In this document: piece after piece, positions 1 through 7,482 of the stretch
Position numbering within the stretch: the stretch's first letter is position 1
How the letters are laid out: every line of letters begins with the position of its first letter
NCBI RefSeq assembly: GCF_001655615.1
Contig: NZ_CP011567.1
Location: forward strand, 2,551,001 to 2,615,000
From: Pseudomonas sp. GR 6-02
Lineage (GTDB): Bacteria > Pseudomonadota > Gammaproteobacteria > Pseudomonadales > Pseudomonadaceae
Direction of reading: 5' to 3'
DNA length: 64,000 nucleotides
Notes under the pieces: generated by a model
Seen by the model: the letters and a program-made list of their open reading frames with translations, nothing else
Told to the model about the DNA's origin: nothing
Database searches by the model: none
Made by a program: the position numbers and the translations under genes

Positions 1-579
1 AAGGCTGTTAGCAGTAGGGTTACTAAAATCTGAAATCGCGTACAGCGCTTTTACCTTTTCCCCCCTGGACTCAAGATCTTCAGCTACCTTGCGCAGGGCA
101 GATGGATCGAGGAAGGTGTCCTCGGGAACGGGTACAATTTTTATTCTTAATAATTTCGCAATCCCCGTTATTCCGGAAAACACAGGGTCAGGCACTAATA
201 AAATACCACCTCCTTCAAAAATTGATAGCAGTGTCAAGGTAGCAGCTTCCTGAAACCCCATACACACGACAATACTTTCAGGGTTGAAAATCTTTATGCC
301 TTCATCCACCTGCAAGTGTTCGGCTATTATGCCGTTGATAATTCCGGTGGTTTTTCCATATTGGCAAAGTAGTGTCGCAAGCGAGTGTTCCGGATTGACG
401 GCGTATCGTGCATAGCTGGCCAGCCCTTTATCAATAAGGGACAGGTCGCATTGCTCGTCGTCAGGTCGACCGGAAGCCAGAGAGATTGCCTCTGGATTTT
501 CACTGGAAATGGAATTTAGAAGATGGATAACGTTCAGAGTAGGGTCTTCGAATATCGTTTTTTCGAGTACGCTGGGCAA
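1..579 (-). CDS. PLP-dependent aminotransferase, class I/II fold (C-terminus beyond window)
   Basis: The 193 visible residues read like the N-terminal part of a fold-type I aminotransferase: an 'ISLASGRPD' motif near residue 40, then a large-domain segment with 'VCMGFQEAAT' and 'SDFSNPTANS' near the window edge, the usual place of the Asn-Pro loop. There is no winged-helix domain in front, so it is an enzyme rather than a MocR regulator. The reading frame has no ATG at its head. A TTG at 577-579, eight bases after a GGAG ribosome site, is the best start. It is the last visible gene of a minus-strand cluster and lies just behind the terminator hairpin of the preceding PLP enzyme. It probably moves an amino group on a substrate or product of the neighbouring radical SAM and PLP enzymes. 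The substrate cannot be told. Confidence 0.75.
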   Translation of the reverse strand, partial: MPSVLEKTIFEDPTLNVIHLLNSISSENPEAISLASGRPDDEQCDLSLIDKGLASYARYAVNPEHSLATLLCQYGKTTGIINGIIAEHLQVDEGIKIFNPESIVVCMGFQEAATLTLLSIFEGGGILLVPDPVFSGITGIAKLLRIKIVPVPEDTFLDPSALRKVAEDLESRGEKVKALYAISDFSNPTANSL

Positions 580-593
580 TCTCGCTTCTCCAT

Positions 594-624
594 AAAAAGC
601 AACGAGCCGTTGAAGGCTCGTTGC
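594..624 (-). terminator. Intrinsic terminator or attenuator between two PLP-enzyme genes
   Basis: A perfect 10-bp stem (GCAACGAGCC pairs with GGCTCGTTGC, six-base loop at 609-614) is followed on the minus strand by five T residues. It ends the gene at 641-1786. The T-run is directly followed by the GGAG ribosome site of the next gene, so read-through or a leaderless-like restart must supply that gene. This arrangement would lower, not abolish, expression of the distal aminotransferase. Confidence 0.8.
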
Positions 625-640
625 TCATGATTAACATCTG

Positions 641-1786
641 TTACGCAGGTTTAAGTGCACTTTTTTGATTGGCCATATTTTCCATGGCCACAAATGCCTG
701 AAGCAGATCCTCTTTAAGATCCTCAAGGGCCTCTAAACCAAAACACAATCGTACCAACCCCTTTTCAATCCCCATATCCGCTTTTTCCTGCTCAGTCATC
801 GAGGCATGGCTTCCGCTAAAGGGTTGCGCAACCATTGACGTGACACAGGCCATGCCCGTACCCGTTCCAAACCATTTGAGGGAGCTGGTGAAGGTTTTGT
901 AAAAGGGGACCAGATCGGGCCGAATATCAACAAACACAATGCCACCGTAGCCGGTCAATTGTTTACCATCGACTCGTGGATAATATACATGCTCAATGAA
1001 GGGCAGTTCCCGTAGATAGTTGAGCATGCTGGAGGTTGTGTTGCTGTGTTTCTCCATGCGCAGGTTAAATGTTTGCATGCTTCTGCGAAGCAGCCATGCG
1101 CTATTAGGCGCTAATATTGAGCCTGAGTAAAAGCGGCCTTCGAGGAGGCGCGTATAAATCATTTCATTGTTGACGAGTACCAGGCCACCCATGACATCGC
1201 TATGCCCGGAGAAATACTTCGTTGCGCTGTACAGAGAAATATCCGCGCCGAAGTTCAGAGGCTTTTGAAATATCGGAGTGGCCCACGTGTTGTCAACGAC
1301 CACCAGAGCGTGTGGGTTGTTGTGCTTAACCGCCTTGCTGACCGCATGAATATCAATGTCTTTCAGAAAGGGATTGGTCGGTGTTTCGAAAATGACCATG
1401 TCCACGTCCGACGGCAACTCTTTCAATCCACTTTCCGTGGTGAGATCCAGAATCGTCAGTTTCGCACCGATACGTGCCGCATATCGCTGAAACAGCTTAT
1501 AAGAACAGCCATAGATATATTTGTTGATCACCAGCGACCCACCGGGTTTCAGCAGCTCCAGCACCATGTAGATGGCACTCATTCCGGTGCTGTAGGCCAA
1601 GGCGTATTCGCTTCCTTCCAGTGCAGCGACAACCTGTTCCAGCTCAGTCACATTGGGATTGGCTTTTCTCGAGTAGAAGAACGCCGAGTCAGCGCTAAAA
1701 GCGCTGCACTGATAAATAGGCGTCACGGATGGGTGGGCCTCTCGGTCATCGACCCTGATGTGGAGTATTTCAGTAGACACGCTCAT
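641..1786 (-). CDS. Cys/Met-metabolism PLP-dependent enzyme (cystathionine gamma-synthase/lyase family)
   Basis: This 381-residue protein has the full family signature: Tyr38-Ser-Arg40 for the cofactor phosphate of the partner subunit, 'AYSTGMSAI' near 64-72, Asp165 in 'VVVDNTWATP' facing the pyridine nitrogen, and the cofactor lysine Lys190 in 'SATKYFSGHSDVMGG'. Length is normal. Family members eliminate or replace groups at the beta or gamma carbon of amino acids such as O-acyl-homoserine, cystathionine or methionine. The start overlaps the stop of the radical SAM gene by four bases (ATGA), so the two proteins are translationally coupled. With an aminotransferase downstream and no methionine-biosynthesis genes nearby, a specialised amino-acid pathway is more likely than housekeeping methionine synthesis or lysis. 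The substrate is unknown. Confidence 0.85.
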   Translation of the reverse strand: MSVSTEILHIRVDDREAHPSVTPIYQCSAFSADSAFFYSRKANPNVTELEQVVAALEGSEYALAYSTGMSAIYMVLELLKPGGSLVINKYIYGCSYKLFQRYAARIGAKLTILDLTTESGLKELPSDVDMVIFETPTNPFLKDIDIHAVSKAVKHNNPHALVVVDNTWATPIFQKPLNFGADISLYSATKYFSGHSDVMGGLVLVNNEMIYTRLLEGRFYSGSILAPNSAWLLRRSMQTFNLRMEKHSNTTSSMLNYLRELPFIEHVYYPRVDGKQLTGYGGIVFVDIRPDLVPFYKTFTSSLKWFGTGTGMACVTSMVAQPFSGSHASMTEQEKADMGIEKGLVRLCFGLEALEDLKEDLLQAFVAMENMANQKSALKPA

Positions 1787-3267
1787 GATTTGCTCACCAG
1801 TTTGATAACCTGCTCATACATGTTCTGCTTGCCTTCATACCCAATGGTCGGCGTGATGTCGTTCTGCGAAATACCAATCTCTTCAATCGACTCGGTTGGG
1901 AAGTGAGCCCTGTCGAATACTTCATGAAGATTTGAGTTCACCCCTTTGGGAAGCCAAACTTCAGGGCCTGATTCATCAATTCGTGCCTTGGCAATAATAA
2001 ATCGATAGCTTTCATACGGCCGCAATGTCAGTGATTTCCAATCACTGTTGAGCCCGTCGGTATAGTTGCGCCGCAGGTAGACGGTCTGTTCAAAGTCTTC
2101 AGTATTCAGCACTTGGGCGTGCAGCGATACGATATCCCCATGCCACTCGAACTTTCGCTTCTCGTAAGAGGTCAATGCAGCCTCTCGCAGTTCAACAGGC
2201 ATGTTCGCTTTGTGTTCGCCCAGTAACTTGAAGTGTGCGTCGTGCCCACAACGGGTGCAGCAACCGTTGCTATCCAATCCGATCAGTTCAGCATTCAAAC
2301 CGTAGCGGGTAACGAGTAGAGCGTTACAATTATTGCAGTTGGTATTGGTGCCCTCGACATCATTTACGTTACCCAGATAAACATGCTCAACCCCCATGCT
2401 CCGGGCAATGTCCCGGGCCTTCAGGAGTCTATCCACGGGCGTCCTGATGCTATTACTCATTTTATAATCAGGGTGAAACCTTACAAAGTGGAGCGGTACA
2501 TTCGGGCCCAGTTCATCCAGTACCCACTGGCTGATTTTCCTGGCGGTATCCTCATCGTCACTGATATCGGTAACCATCAAGGTGCTGACTTCAACATATT
2601 TACCAGCATCGTATACTTTCTTGATGCCAGCCAGAACGGGCTCTACCCAGCCTGTTGTGACTTTTCGATAGTATTCGGGGGAGATGGATTTTAGCGAAAT
2701 CGAGAATATGTCGATGACGGGCAATAGTTCATCAATGGCTTCTTCACTGATAAAAAAAGCTGATTTATATAAATTGATTAAGCCCGCTTCCTTTGCCAGC
2801 TTTGCCGTATCGAGGATGAATTCATGCCAGACAACAGGGTCGTTATACGTCCAGGAGATAACGCGTATACCATGCTTTAAGGCGGTTTCTACAACCTGTT
2901 CAGGCGTATAGTAGTAAACATCTTTGTCTGTCACATACTTGGCCTGAGAGGTCTTCCAATTGTGGCAGTAGCCGCAGTTAAGCATGCAGCCGATATTGCC
3001 TAGGGAAAGGATTCGCTCTCCGGGAGCAAAGTGGAATACCGCCTCGGTTTCGATGGTCTCTTCGGTGCTGTGAACGCCTTTGCCATAATTCAATGTAACT
3101 AACCGGCCGCCTCTGTTTCCGCGCACCTTGCAAAAACCTACTTTACCCTCCTGAATGACACAGTTTCGGGGAGAAAGATGACACTTTACAACGCCGTTCG
3201 GGAGTATTTCTTCCAACTTTGCAGGCGTGCTTTCCAAGGTCCAGTTTTTATTTTTTGTAGTGTCCAT
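1783..3267 (-). CDS. Radical SAM enzyme, AmmeMemoRadiSam/PflA-like, with unusual C-terminal extension
   Basis: The protein has 494 residues. The radical SAM cluster motif is Cys94-x3-Cys98-x2-Cys101. The N-terminus carries three more cysteines (29, 36, 46) in the 'CxLSPRxCxIxEGxxGxCxVRxN' style of the AmmeMemoRadiSam radical SAM group. After the barrel come two CxxC pairs (311/314 and 337/340), probably a zinc or auxiliary metal site. About 130 further residues (365-494) match no domain I recognise and look like a small beta-rich module. The usual AMMECR1 and MEMO partners of this group are not visible here. It is coupled by an ATGA overlap to a PLP enzyme, so the pair may act in sequence on an amino acid or a carrier-bound substrate. 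The reaction cannot be predicted. Confidence 0.85.
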   Translation of the reverse strand: MDTTKNKNWTLESTPAKLEEILPNGVVKCHLSPRNCVIQEGKVGFCKVRGNRGGRLVTLNYGKGVHSTEETIETEAVFHFAPGERILSLGNIGCMLNCGYCHNWKTSQAKYVTDKDVYYYTPEQVVETALKHGIRVISWTYNDPVVWHEFILDTAKLAKEAGLINLYKSAFFISEEAIDELLPVIDIFSISLKSISPEYYRKVTTGWVEPVLAGIKKVYDAGKYVEVSTLMVTDISDDEDTARKISQWVLDELGPNVPLHFVRFHPDYKMSNSIRTPVDRLLKARDIARSMGVEHVYLGNVNDVEGTNTNCNNCNALLVTRYGLNAELIGLDSNGCCTRCGHDAHFKLLGEHKANMPVELREAALTSYEKRKFEWHGDIVSLHAQVLNTEDFEQTVYLRRNYTDGLNSDWKSLTLRPYESYRFIIAKARIDESGPEVWLPKGVNSNLHEVFDRAHFPTESIEEIGISQNDITPTIGYEGKQNMYEQVIKLVSKS

Positions 3268-3337
3268 CTCTCACTCCTCATTTCACGGAAGTTGCTGTCA
3301 ATATCATCGGTTTAAATAGTCGAGGCGAAACAACCCC

Positions 3338-3354
3338 GCCGCCACAGTGGCGGC
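3338..3354. terminator. GC-rich hairpin between membrane-protein and radical SAM genes
   Basis: GCCGCCAC and GTGGCGGC form an 8-bp inverted repeat around a single base. On the minus strand it is followed only by a weak T-containing stretch, so it is more likely a partial terminator or an mRNA-stabilising hairpin than a full stop. Confidence 0.4.
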
Positions 3355-3360
3355 AATCCC

Positions 3361-4086
3361 CTAGTAGTTATTGATAGGCGGAGAAACGCTGGTCAATCCA
3401 TAATTCTTAAGTGAAAAACGCCTGGCGTTTATATTCATGAATGGCTGTATAAGAGGGCCTATGACCAACAAGAATGCAATGGTTCCCATACCGAAGGGCC
3501 CGCCTAGAAGCCATCCGGTTGAAAAGATGCCAATTTCAATTATCATTTTGGCTTTGGTGAATGACCACGCCCATTTGGACACCATGGTAAGCACCACAAG
3601 GTCCATGATTCTGATACCAATACCGCTCATGATAATCAGTGCAGACGAATAAGCACACAGCACCAGACCCATCGCCAATATCGTGTACTCATTCACTCTG
3701 ACAATCAAATACTCTCCAAGCCCCAGCACGGACCAGAGGTCAATCAACAGACCTGTAAGTGTGGTTGTAACAAATGGGCTTATCGGAGGATATTTCTTGT
3801 TCCAGAGCATCCACCACAGCAGAAAGAATAGAGAAACGATACCCGAACAAACGCCCATTCCGAGCATGAGTATTTTATTTATCGAGATGATCAGGACATC
3901 TAAGGGGTCAGTCCCCAGTTGACTGACTATGAAAAACTTGGCCCCCACCGAGAAAAGGGCGACGCCAGCCAGATACATAAAAATCTGATCCATCTTGAAA
4001 TCACGAAAACTTAGGACTTGCGTTCCAATATAATTCGCGAATGATGGATAGGATTTTTTTTCACACTTTATTTTTTCATCTTCCAT
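3361..4086 (-). CDS. YczE/YitT-like integral membrane protein
   Basis: A 241-residue protein with about six hydrophobic segments. Two internal 'G(I/T)(G/D)P.D' type loops ('LGTDPLDVL' near 58-66 and 'GIGIRIMDLV' near 155-164) are typical of the YczE/YyaS/YitT membrane family (COG2364). The biochemical role of that family is not established. Its members are often adjacent to amino-acid or vitamin regulators and may transport small metabolites. Here it is the first gene behind the divergent Lrp-type regulator and ahead of the radical SAM gene, which suggests export or import of the pathway's product or precursor. It opens with an unusual charged, Lys-rich N-terminus. The start at 4086 follows a GGAG-type ribosome site (in the CCATCCCTGGAGG region on the complementary strand). 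Confidence 0.75.
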   Translation of the reverse strand: MEDEKIKCEKKSYPSFANYIGTQVLSFRDFKMDQIFMYLAGVALFSVGAKFFIVSQLGTDPLDVLIISINKILMLGMGVCSGIVSLFFLLWWMLWNKKYPPISPFVTTTLTGLLIDLWSVLGLGEYLIVRVNEYTILAMGLVLCAYSSALIIMSGIGIRIMDLVVLTMVSKWAWSFTKAKMIIEIGIFSTGWLLGGPFGMGTIAFLLVIGPLIQPFMNINARRFSLKNYGLTSVSPPINNY

Positions 4087-4227
4087 ACGAACACCATCCC
4101 TGGAGGAGAATATTTTATTATGCAGTGCGTAACGCTAAGGATTCAGAGCTATTGATTACCCGGGTTCTTGTTAGGCTTTACCGGGCTGCAAATAGACTAG
4201 CACTCTGCTTTATTTTGGTGCATTATT

Positions 4228-4259
4228 TTTTAATGAAAACCGGGTGCTTTTCATTAAAA
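4228..4259. promoter_or_regulatory. Perfect 12-bp inverted repeat, likely Lrp-type operator
   Basis: TTTTAATGAAAA and TTTTCATTAAAA are perfect reverse complements separated by eight bases. The site lies in the 200-bp divergent region between the membrane-protein gene and the Lrp/AsnC gene, ending 27 bases before the regulator's start. Its position and AT-rich symmetry fit autoregulation and control of the facing cluster. No run of T follows in either direction that would make it a terminator. Confidence 0.6.
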
Positions 4260-4286
4260 TTTATACTTTTTACTGTGGGAGCTTAC

Positions 4287-4718
4287 ATGGACCGTATAGA
4301 CATCAAAATCTTGGGGAAGGTGCAGGACTTTGGTCGCATTTCCATCACGGAGCTGTCCAAGCACGCAGGTCTTTCTATTCCCGCCACCACTGATCGGTTG
4401 CGAAAGCTCGAAGATTCTGGGGTCATCAAGGGATATAGCGCTCAGTTAGATCCAACCAAACTAGGGTTCGGCATATCTGCTGTCGTCGGCATGACCACCC
4501 TCAAGCCTGCGAAATCCAAATTGATAGCGACGCTCAACGACATACCCGAAGTCGTTGAGTGCCTGCACGTCACGGGTAACGACTCCTACCTGATCAGGAT
4601 CTATGCCAGGTCAATGGCCGATATCGAAAATATCATTGCGAAGATCAACGCGTACGGTGAGACACGTACAAGCATTGTCTTGTCTGTCCCCATCGAGAGA
4701 AGAAAGCTTGTCCCTTGA
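4287..4718 (+). CDS. Lrp/AsnC-family transcriptional regulator
   Basis: The protein has 143 residues from the ATG at 4287, six bases after a GTGGGA ribosome site. An open frame extends upstream but that part is AT-rich and non-coding in character. Residues 1-50 form the helix-turn-helix ('ITELSKHAGLSIPATTDRLRKLEDSGVIKGYSA'). Residues 65-140 form the RAM/effector-binding domain with the 'VVECLHVTGNDSYLIRIYA' strand typical of amino-acid sensing. Lrp/AsnC proteins are octameric or dimeric regulators tuned by small amino acids. Divergence from the rSAM-PLP cluster and the adjoining inverted repeat point to local control of that cluster, probably by its amino-acid substrate or product. Confidence 0.9.
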   Translation: MDRIDIKILGKVQDFGRISITELSKHAGLSIPATTDRLRKLEDSGVIKGYSAQLDPTKLGFGISAVVGMTTLKPAKSKLIATLNDIPEVVECLHVTGNDSYLIRIYARSMADIENIIAKINAYGETRTSIVLSVPIERRKLVP

Positions 4719-4817
4719 GCCTGTACATAGAACAGTCGGCTGTCAGCTATTTCAAGGGTGATCATTTTGTTTGCCCGGAACGGCGCCAGCAGCGATTCAT
4801 CTGCCCCTGAATTAGTA

Positions 4818-5046
4818 ATCAACGTCCACGGCCCTTTGAGGAACGGTGAACAATGTCATGCCGGTCGCAGACGCTTGGGGTACTGCGGCCGATGTGCCTG
4901 CACCCACTAACGTACTTGGCCGTTATGGATCACCCGAAGAGGACATCGCACCGGTGGTGCTGTTTCTCGCCAGCAAGGATGGGCAATTTTTGACGGGGTA
5001 TAGCCTGACGCCTGACGGTGGCCAAATCATCGACAGCGCACGCTGA
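4818..5046 (+). pseudogene. Remnant of an SDR-family dehydrogenase, C-terminal end
   Basis: The last 60 or so residues of a short-chain dehydrogenase can be read ('GRYGSPEEDIAPVVLFLASKDGQFLTGYSLTPDGGQIID'), the typical end of a classical SDR. The Rossmann N-terminus and catalytic Tyr-Lys are missing. A few upstream codons in another frame read Ile-Asn-Val-x-Gly-Pro, the expected 'INV.PG' strand, so a frameshift near 4837-4846 is likely. A good plus-strand terminator follows. It is a decayed gene end, probably left by a rearrangement between the Lrp cluster and the next operon. Confidence 0.7.
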
Positions 5047-5083
5047 TTTTACCGTCCAGTCTGCAACCGATTGCCCCACAGGG

Positions 5084-5119
5084 AACACAAGACTCGCCTT
5101 GGCATGTCTTGTGTTTTTT
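5084..5119 (+). terminator. Rho-independent terminator after SDR remnant
   Basis: AACACAAGAC (5084-5093) pairs with GTCTTGTGTT (5106-5115), followed by a run of T to 5119. It would end plus-strand transcription. The stop codon of the convergent exporter gene abuts it. Confidence 0.75.
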
Positions 5120-6327
5120 CAAGCGATGCTCTCCGATGCAACAGGTTCTCGCGAGGCAGCGCGTGCCGCCAGGAAGGCAAGAACTGCCGCCACGCCCAGC
5201 AGCGTGGCGCTCAACTCGAAAGTCGCTCGATAGCCGTTCGAGTCAAATACCAGCCCGCCAACGGTTGCGCCGGATGCAATGGCCAGTTGGATGATCGCCA
5301 CCATTAAGCCGCCTCCGGCTTCAGCATCCTCTGGCAATGTTCTGGCCAGCCATGTCCACCATCCCACCGGCGCCGCTGTCGCAACCAGCCCCCAGAGACC
5401 CAACAAGACGGTGGTGGTAGCCGCAGAGCTGCCGAACGAAACGAGTGCCAGCGCGATCGCCGCCATCAATATCGGGATGACGATGAGGGTGCGATGCAGG
5501 CCATTTTTCAAGAATGCTTCAATCAGGAAGGTTCCCGCGAGGCCTGCCAGGCCGAGGACGAGCAACATCAGTGACAGCATGGAAATACTGACGTGCGTGA
5601 CCGTTTCAAGGAACGGGCGCAGGTAGGTAAATAGCATGAACTGGCCCATGAAAAAGACACTGACCGCCGCCATGCCTAACGCGACCGGTGTGCTTTTCAT
5701 CAACCTGAAAACATTTCCAGTGCCTGAACCGCTTTGCGACTTCATCGCAGGAAGGCTCACCCAAAGCCAGAGACTGGCGATTACCGCGACCGGGATGACG
5801 CACAAAAATGCACCGCGCCATCCGATGAAGGCTCCGAGAAAACTGCCCAGAGGTGCTGCAATCACTGTCGCCAGAGCGTTGCCGCCATTGACGACTGCCA
5901 TGGCGCGAGCGATCTGGTCGTCGGGCACCAGGCGTATGGCAGTTGCCGCCGATAATGACCAGAAGCCACCAATTGCCACGCCGATCAGCGCGCGGCCGGC
6001 CATGAACACCCAGTAGTTCGGCGCGAACGCGACCACGGTTCCTGAAACGATCATCAGCAGCGTCAGGGACAACAGCAGTGGCTTGCGGTCGACCCGCGCC
6101 GCCACCGAAGCGGTCAGGAGGCTGGCGAATAGCGCAAACAGCCCAGAGACTGAAATGCCCTGGCCCGCTTGCCCTTCGGTGATATGCAGATCGGCGGCAA
6201 TCGGTGTCAGCAGGCTGACGGGCATGAACTCCGATGCCACCAGGACGAAGGCGGCGAGCGACATGGCGAACACGGCGCCCCATGATTGTTCAGGTTTTCG
6301 CGGGGCTGAGAGCGTGTGTTGGATCAT
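5119..6327 (-). CDS. nepI: MFS exporter, NepI/DHA1-like
   Basis: A 402-residue major facilitator protein with 12 predicted membrane segments. The opening 'EFMPVSLLTPIAADLHITEGQAGQ' and 'GRALIGVAIGGFWSLSAATAIRLVP' blocks closely resemble NepI, the purine-ribonucleoside exporter of enteric bacteria, a member of the DHA1 drug:H+ antiporter group. It therefore most likely exports a small polar compound with proton exchange, but the substrate is inferred only from similarity. It is the third gene of a minus-strand operon after an alcohol dehydrogenase and a secreted hydrolase (gap 88 bases). An AGGA ribosome site eight bases upstream supports the ATG at 6327. Confidence 0.8.
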   Translation of the reverse strand: MIQHTLSAPRKPEQSWGAVFAMSLAAFVLVASEFMPVSLLTPIAADLHITEGQAGQGISVSGLFALFASLLTASVAARVDRKPLLLSLTLLMIVSGTVVAFAPNYWVFMAGRALIGVAIGGFWSLSAATAIRLVPDDQIARAMAVVNGGNALATVIAAPLGSFLGAFIGWRGAFLCVIPVAVIASLWLWVSLPAMKSQSGSGTGNVFRLMKSTPVALGMAAVSVFFMGQFMLFTYLRPFLETVTHVSISMLSLMLLVLGLAGLAGTFLIEAFLKNGLHRTLIVIPILMAAIALALVSFGSSAATTTVLLGLWGLVATAAPVGWWTWLARTLPEDAEAGGGLMVAIIQLAIASGATVGGLVFDSNGYRATFELSATLLGVAAVLAFLAARAASREPVASESIA

Positions 6328-6355
6328 TGATTGAATCCTGTAATGCGCGAAGCGT

Positions 6356-6379
6356 CGCGGCCCCGGGAACGAGGCCGCG
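6356..6379. terminator. Intercistronic GC-rich hairpin
   Basis: CGCGGCC and GGCCGCG form a 7-bp stem with a ten-base loop between the hydrolase and exporter genes. No T-tract follows, so it may only protect or trim the mRNA. Confidence 0.3.
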
Positions 6380-6415
6380 CGTGAGAACGGATGCCCGGCC
6401 AGGGCTCTGTTCAGG

Positions 6416-7438
6416 CTACTTCAGGTTGCTTTTGAAGAACGTGGTCAACTTGGCGAATGGTATGAGGTTGACCCGGTCGTAAAGATCCACATGGCCGGCA
6501 TCTGGAATGATGAGCAGTTCTTTAGGTTCTGCCGCGCGTTTGTAGGCATCCTCACTGAACTCGAGTGAGTGTGCCCGGGCGCCAGCAATGAACAGCAGTG
6601 GGCGAGGGGAGATCGTCTCGATGTCGTTGAACGGATAGAAGTTCATGAATTTCACGTTGCTGGTCAGCGTCGGCATGGTGGTTGTCTGTGCCGATGCGCC
6701 GGCAGGGGTGACCTCACCTCGCGGTGTGCGATAGAAATCGTAGAACTCGTCACCCACGGCGTTGCCGGTTAGCTTCAGTGGTGAGCCGCTGGTATAGCGG
6801 ACTTCGCCACCCCAGAATTCGGCGTTGCGCTGCTGCGCCGCTTCGCGAATGATTTGCTGGCGTTGTTCGATCGTTACACTGTGCTTGAGGCCATTACGAT
6901 TGGCGGCGCCCATGTCGTACATGCTGACGGTGGCGATGGCCTTCAGGCGCGGATCGATCTTGGCCGCACTGATGGCGAAGCTGCCACTGCCGCAAATACC
7001 GATGACGCCGATACGTTCACGATCGACCAATGGGCGAGAGCCGAGAAAGTCCACGGCGGCACTGAAGTCTTCGGCGTAGATATCAGGCGAAACGGCCTGG
7101 CGAGGCGTGCCCTCACTTTCACCCCAGAAGGACAAGTCCAGCGACAGTGTGATAAATCCCTGTTCGGCCATTTTTGTGGCGTAGAGGTTTGCACTCTGCT
7201 CCTTCACTGCCCCCATTGGATGACCGACAATGATCGCGGCATTCTTCGATTGAGGATTGAGGTTCTTCAGGATGAACAGATTGCCCACCACCTTCATGCC
7301 GTATTGATTCTTGAAGGTGACCTTTTCTACCGTCACTTTTTCGCTTTTGTAGAAGTTGTCCGCGCCGTTCGACAAATCGGCTCCCGTTGAAGAAAAAGAG
7401 GTAACAAGCAGCCCTAGGGCAAGCAAAATGCCTTTCAC
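6416..7438 (-). CDS. Exported alpha/beta hydrolase with Cys in the nucleophile elbow
   Basis: The protein has 340 residues with a signal peptide (hydrophobic 3-18, probable cleavage after 'SSTGA'). The fold is that of dienelactone-hydrolase/YcjY-like proteins: 'VGHPMGAVKEQS' near 71-82, the elbow 'GICGSG' at 147-152, and the C-terminal 'PDAGHVDLYD' supplying the histidine. The elbow residue is Cys149 instead of Ser, as in dienelactone hydrolases, with Ser151 two positions on. Such proteins hydrolyse esters or lactones, but many homologues have no assigned substrate. It lies 44 bases after the alcohol dehydrogenase gene and belongs to the same operon. The periplasmic location suggests it acts on an incoming or expelled compound. 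Confidence 0.8.
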   Translation of the reverse strand: MKGILLALGLLVTSFSSTGADLSNGADNFYKSEKVTVEKVTFKNQYGMKVVGNLFILKNLNPQSKNAAIIVGHPMGAVKEQSANLYATKMAEQGFITLSLDLSFWGESEGTPRQAVSPDIYAEDFSAAVDFLGSRPLVDRERIGVIGICGSGSFAISAAKIDPRLKAIATVSMYDMGAANRNGLKHSVTIEQRQQIIREAAQQRNAEFWGGEVRYTSGSPLKLTGNAVGDEFYDFYRTPRGEVTPAGASAQTTTMPTLTSNVKFMNFYPFNDIETISPRPLLFIAGARAHSLEFSEDAYKRAAEPKELLIIPDAGHVDLYDRVNLIPFAKLTTFFKSNLK

Positions 7439-7482
7439 TGGATAGTCCTTTTGATGAGTGGTTATTCGCTGGCGCCTTTCGC

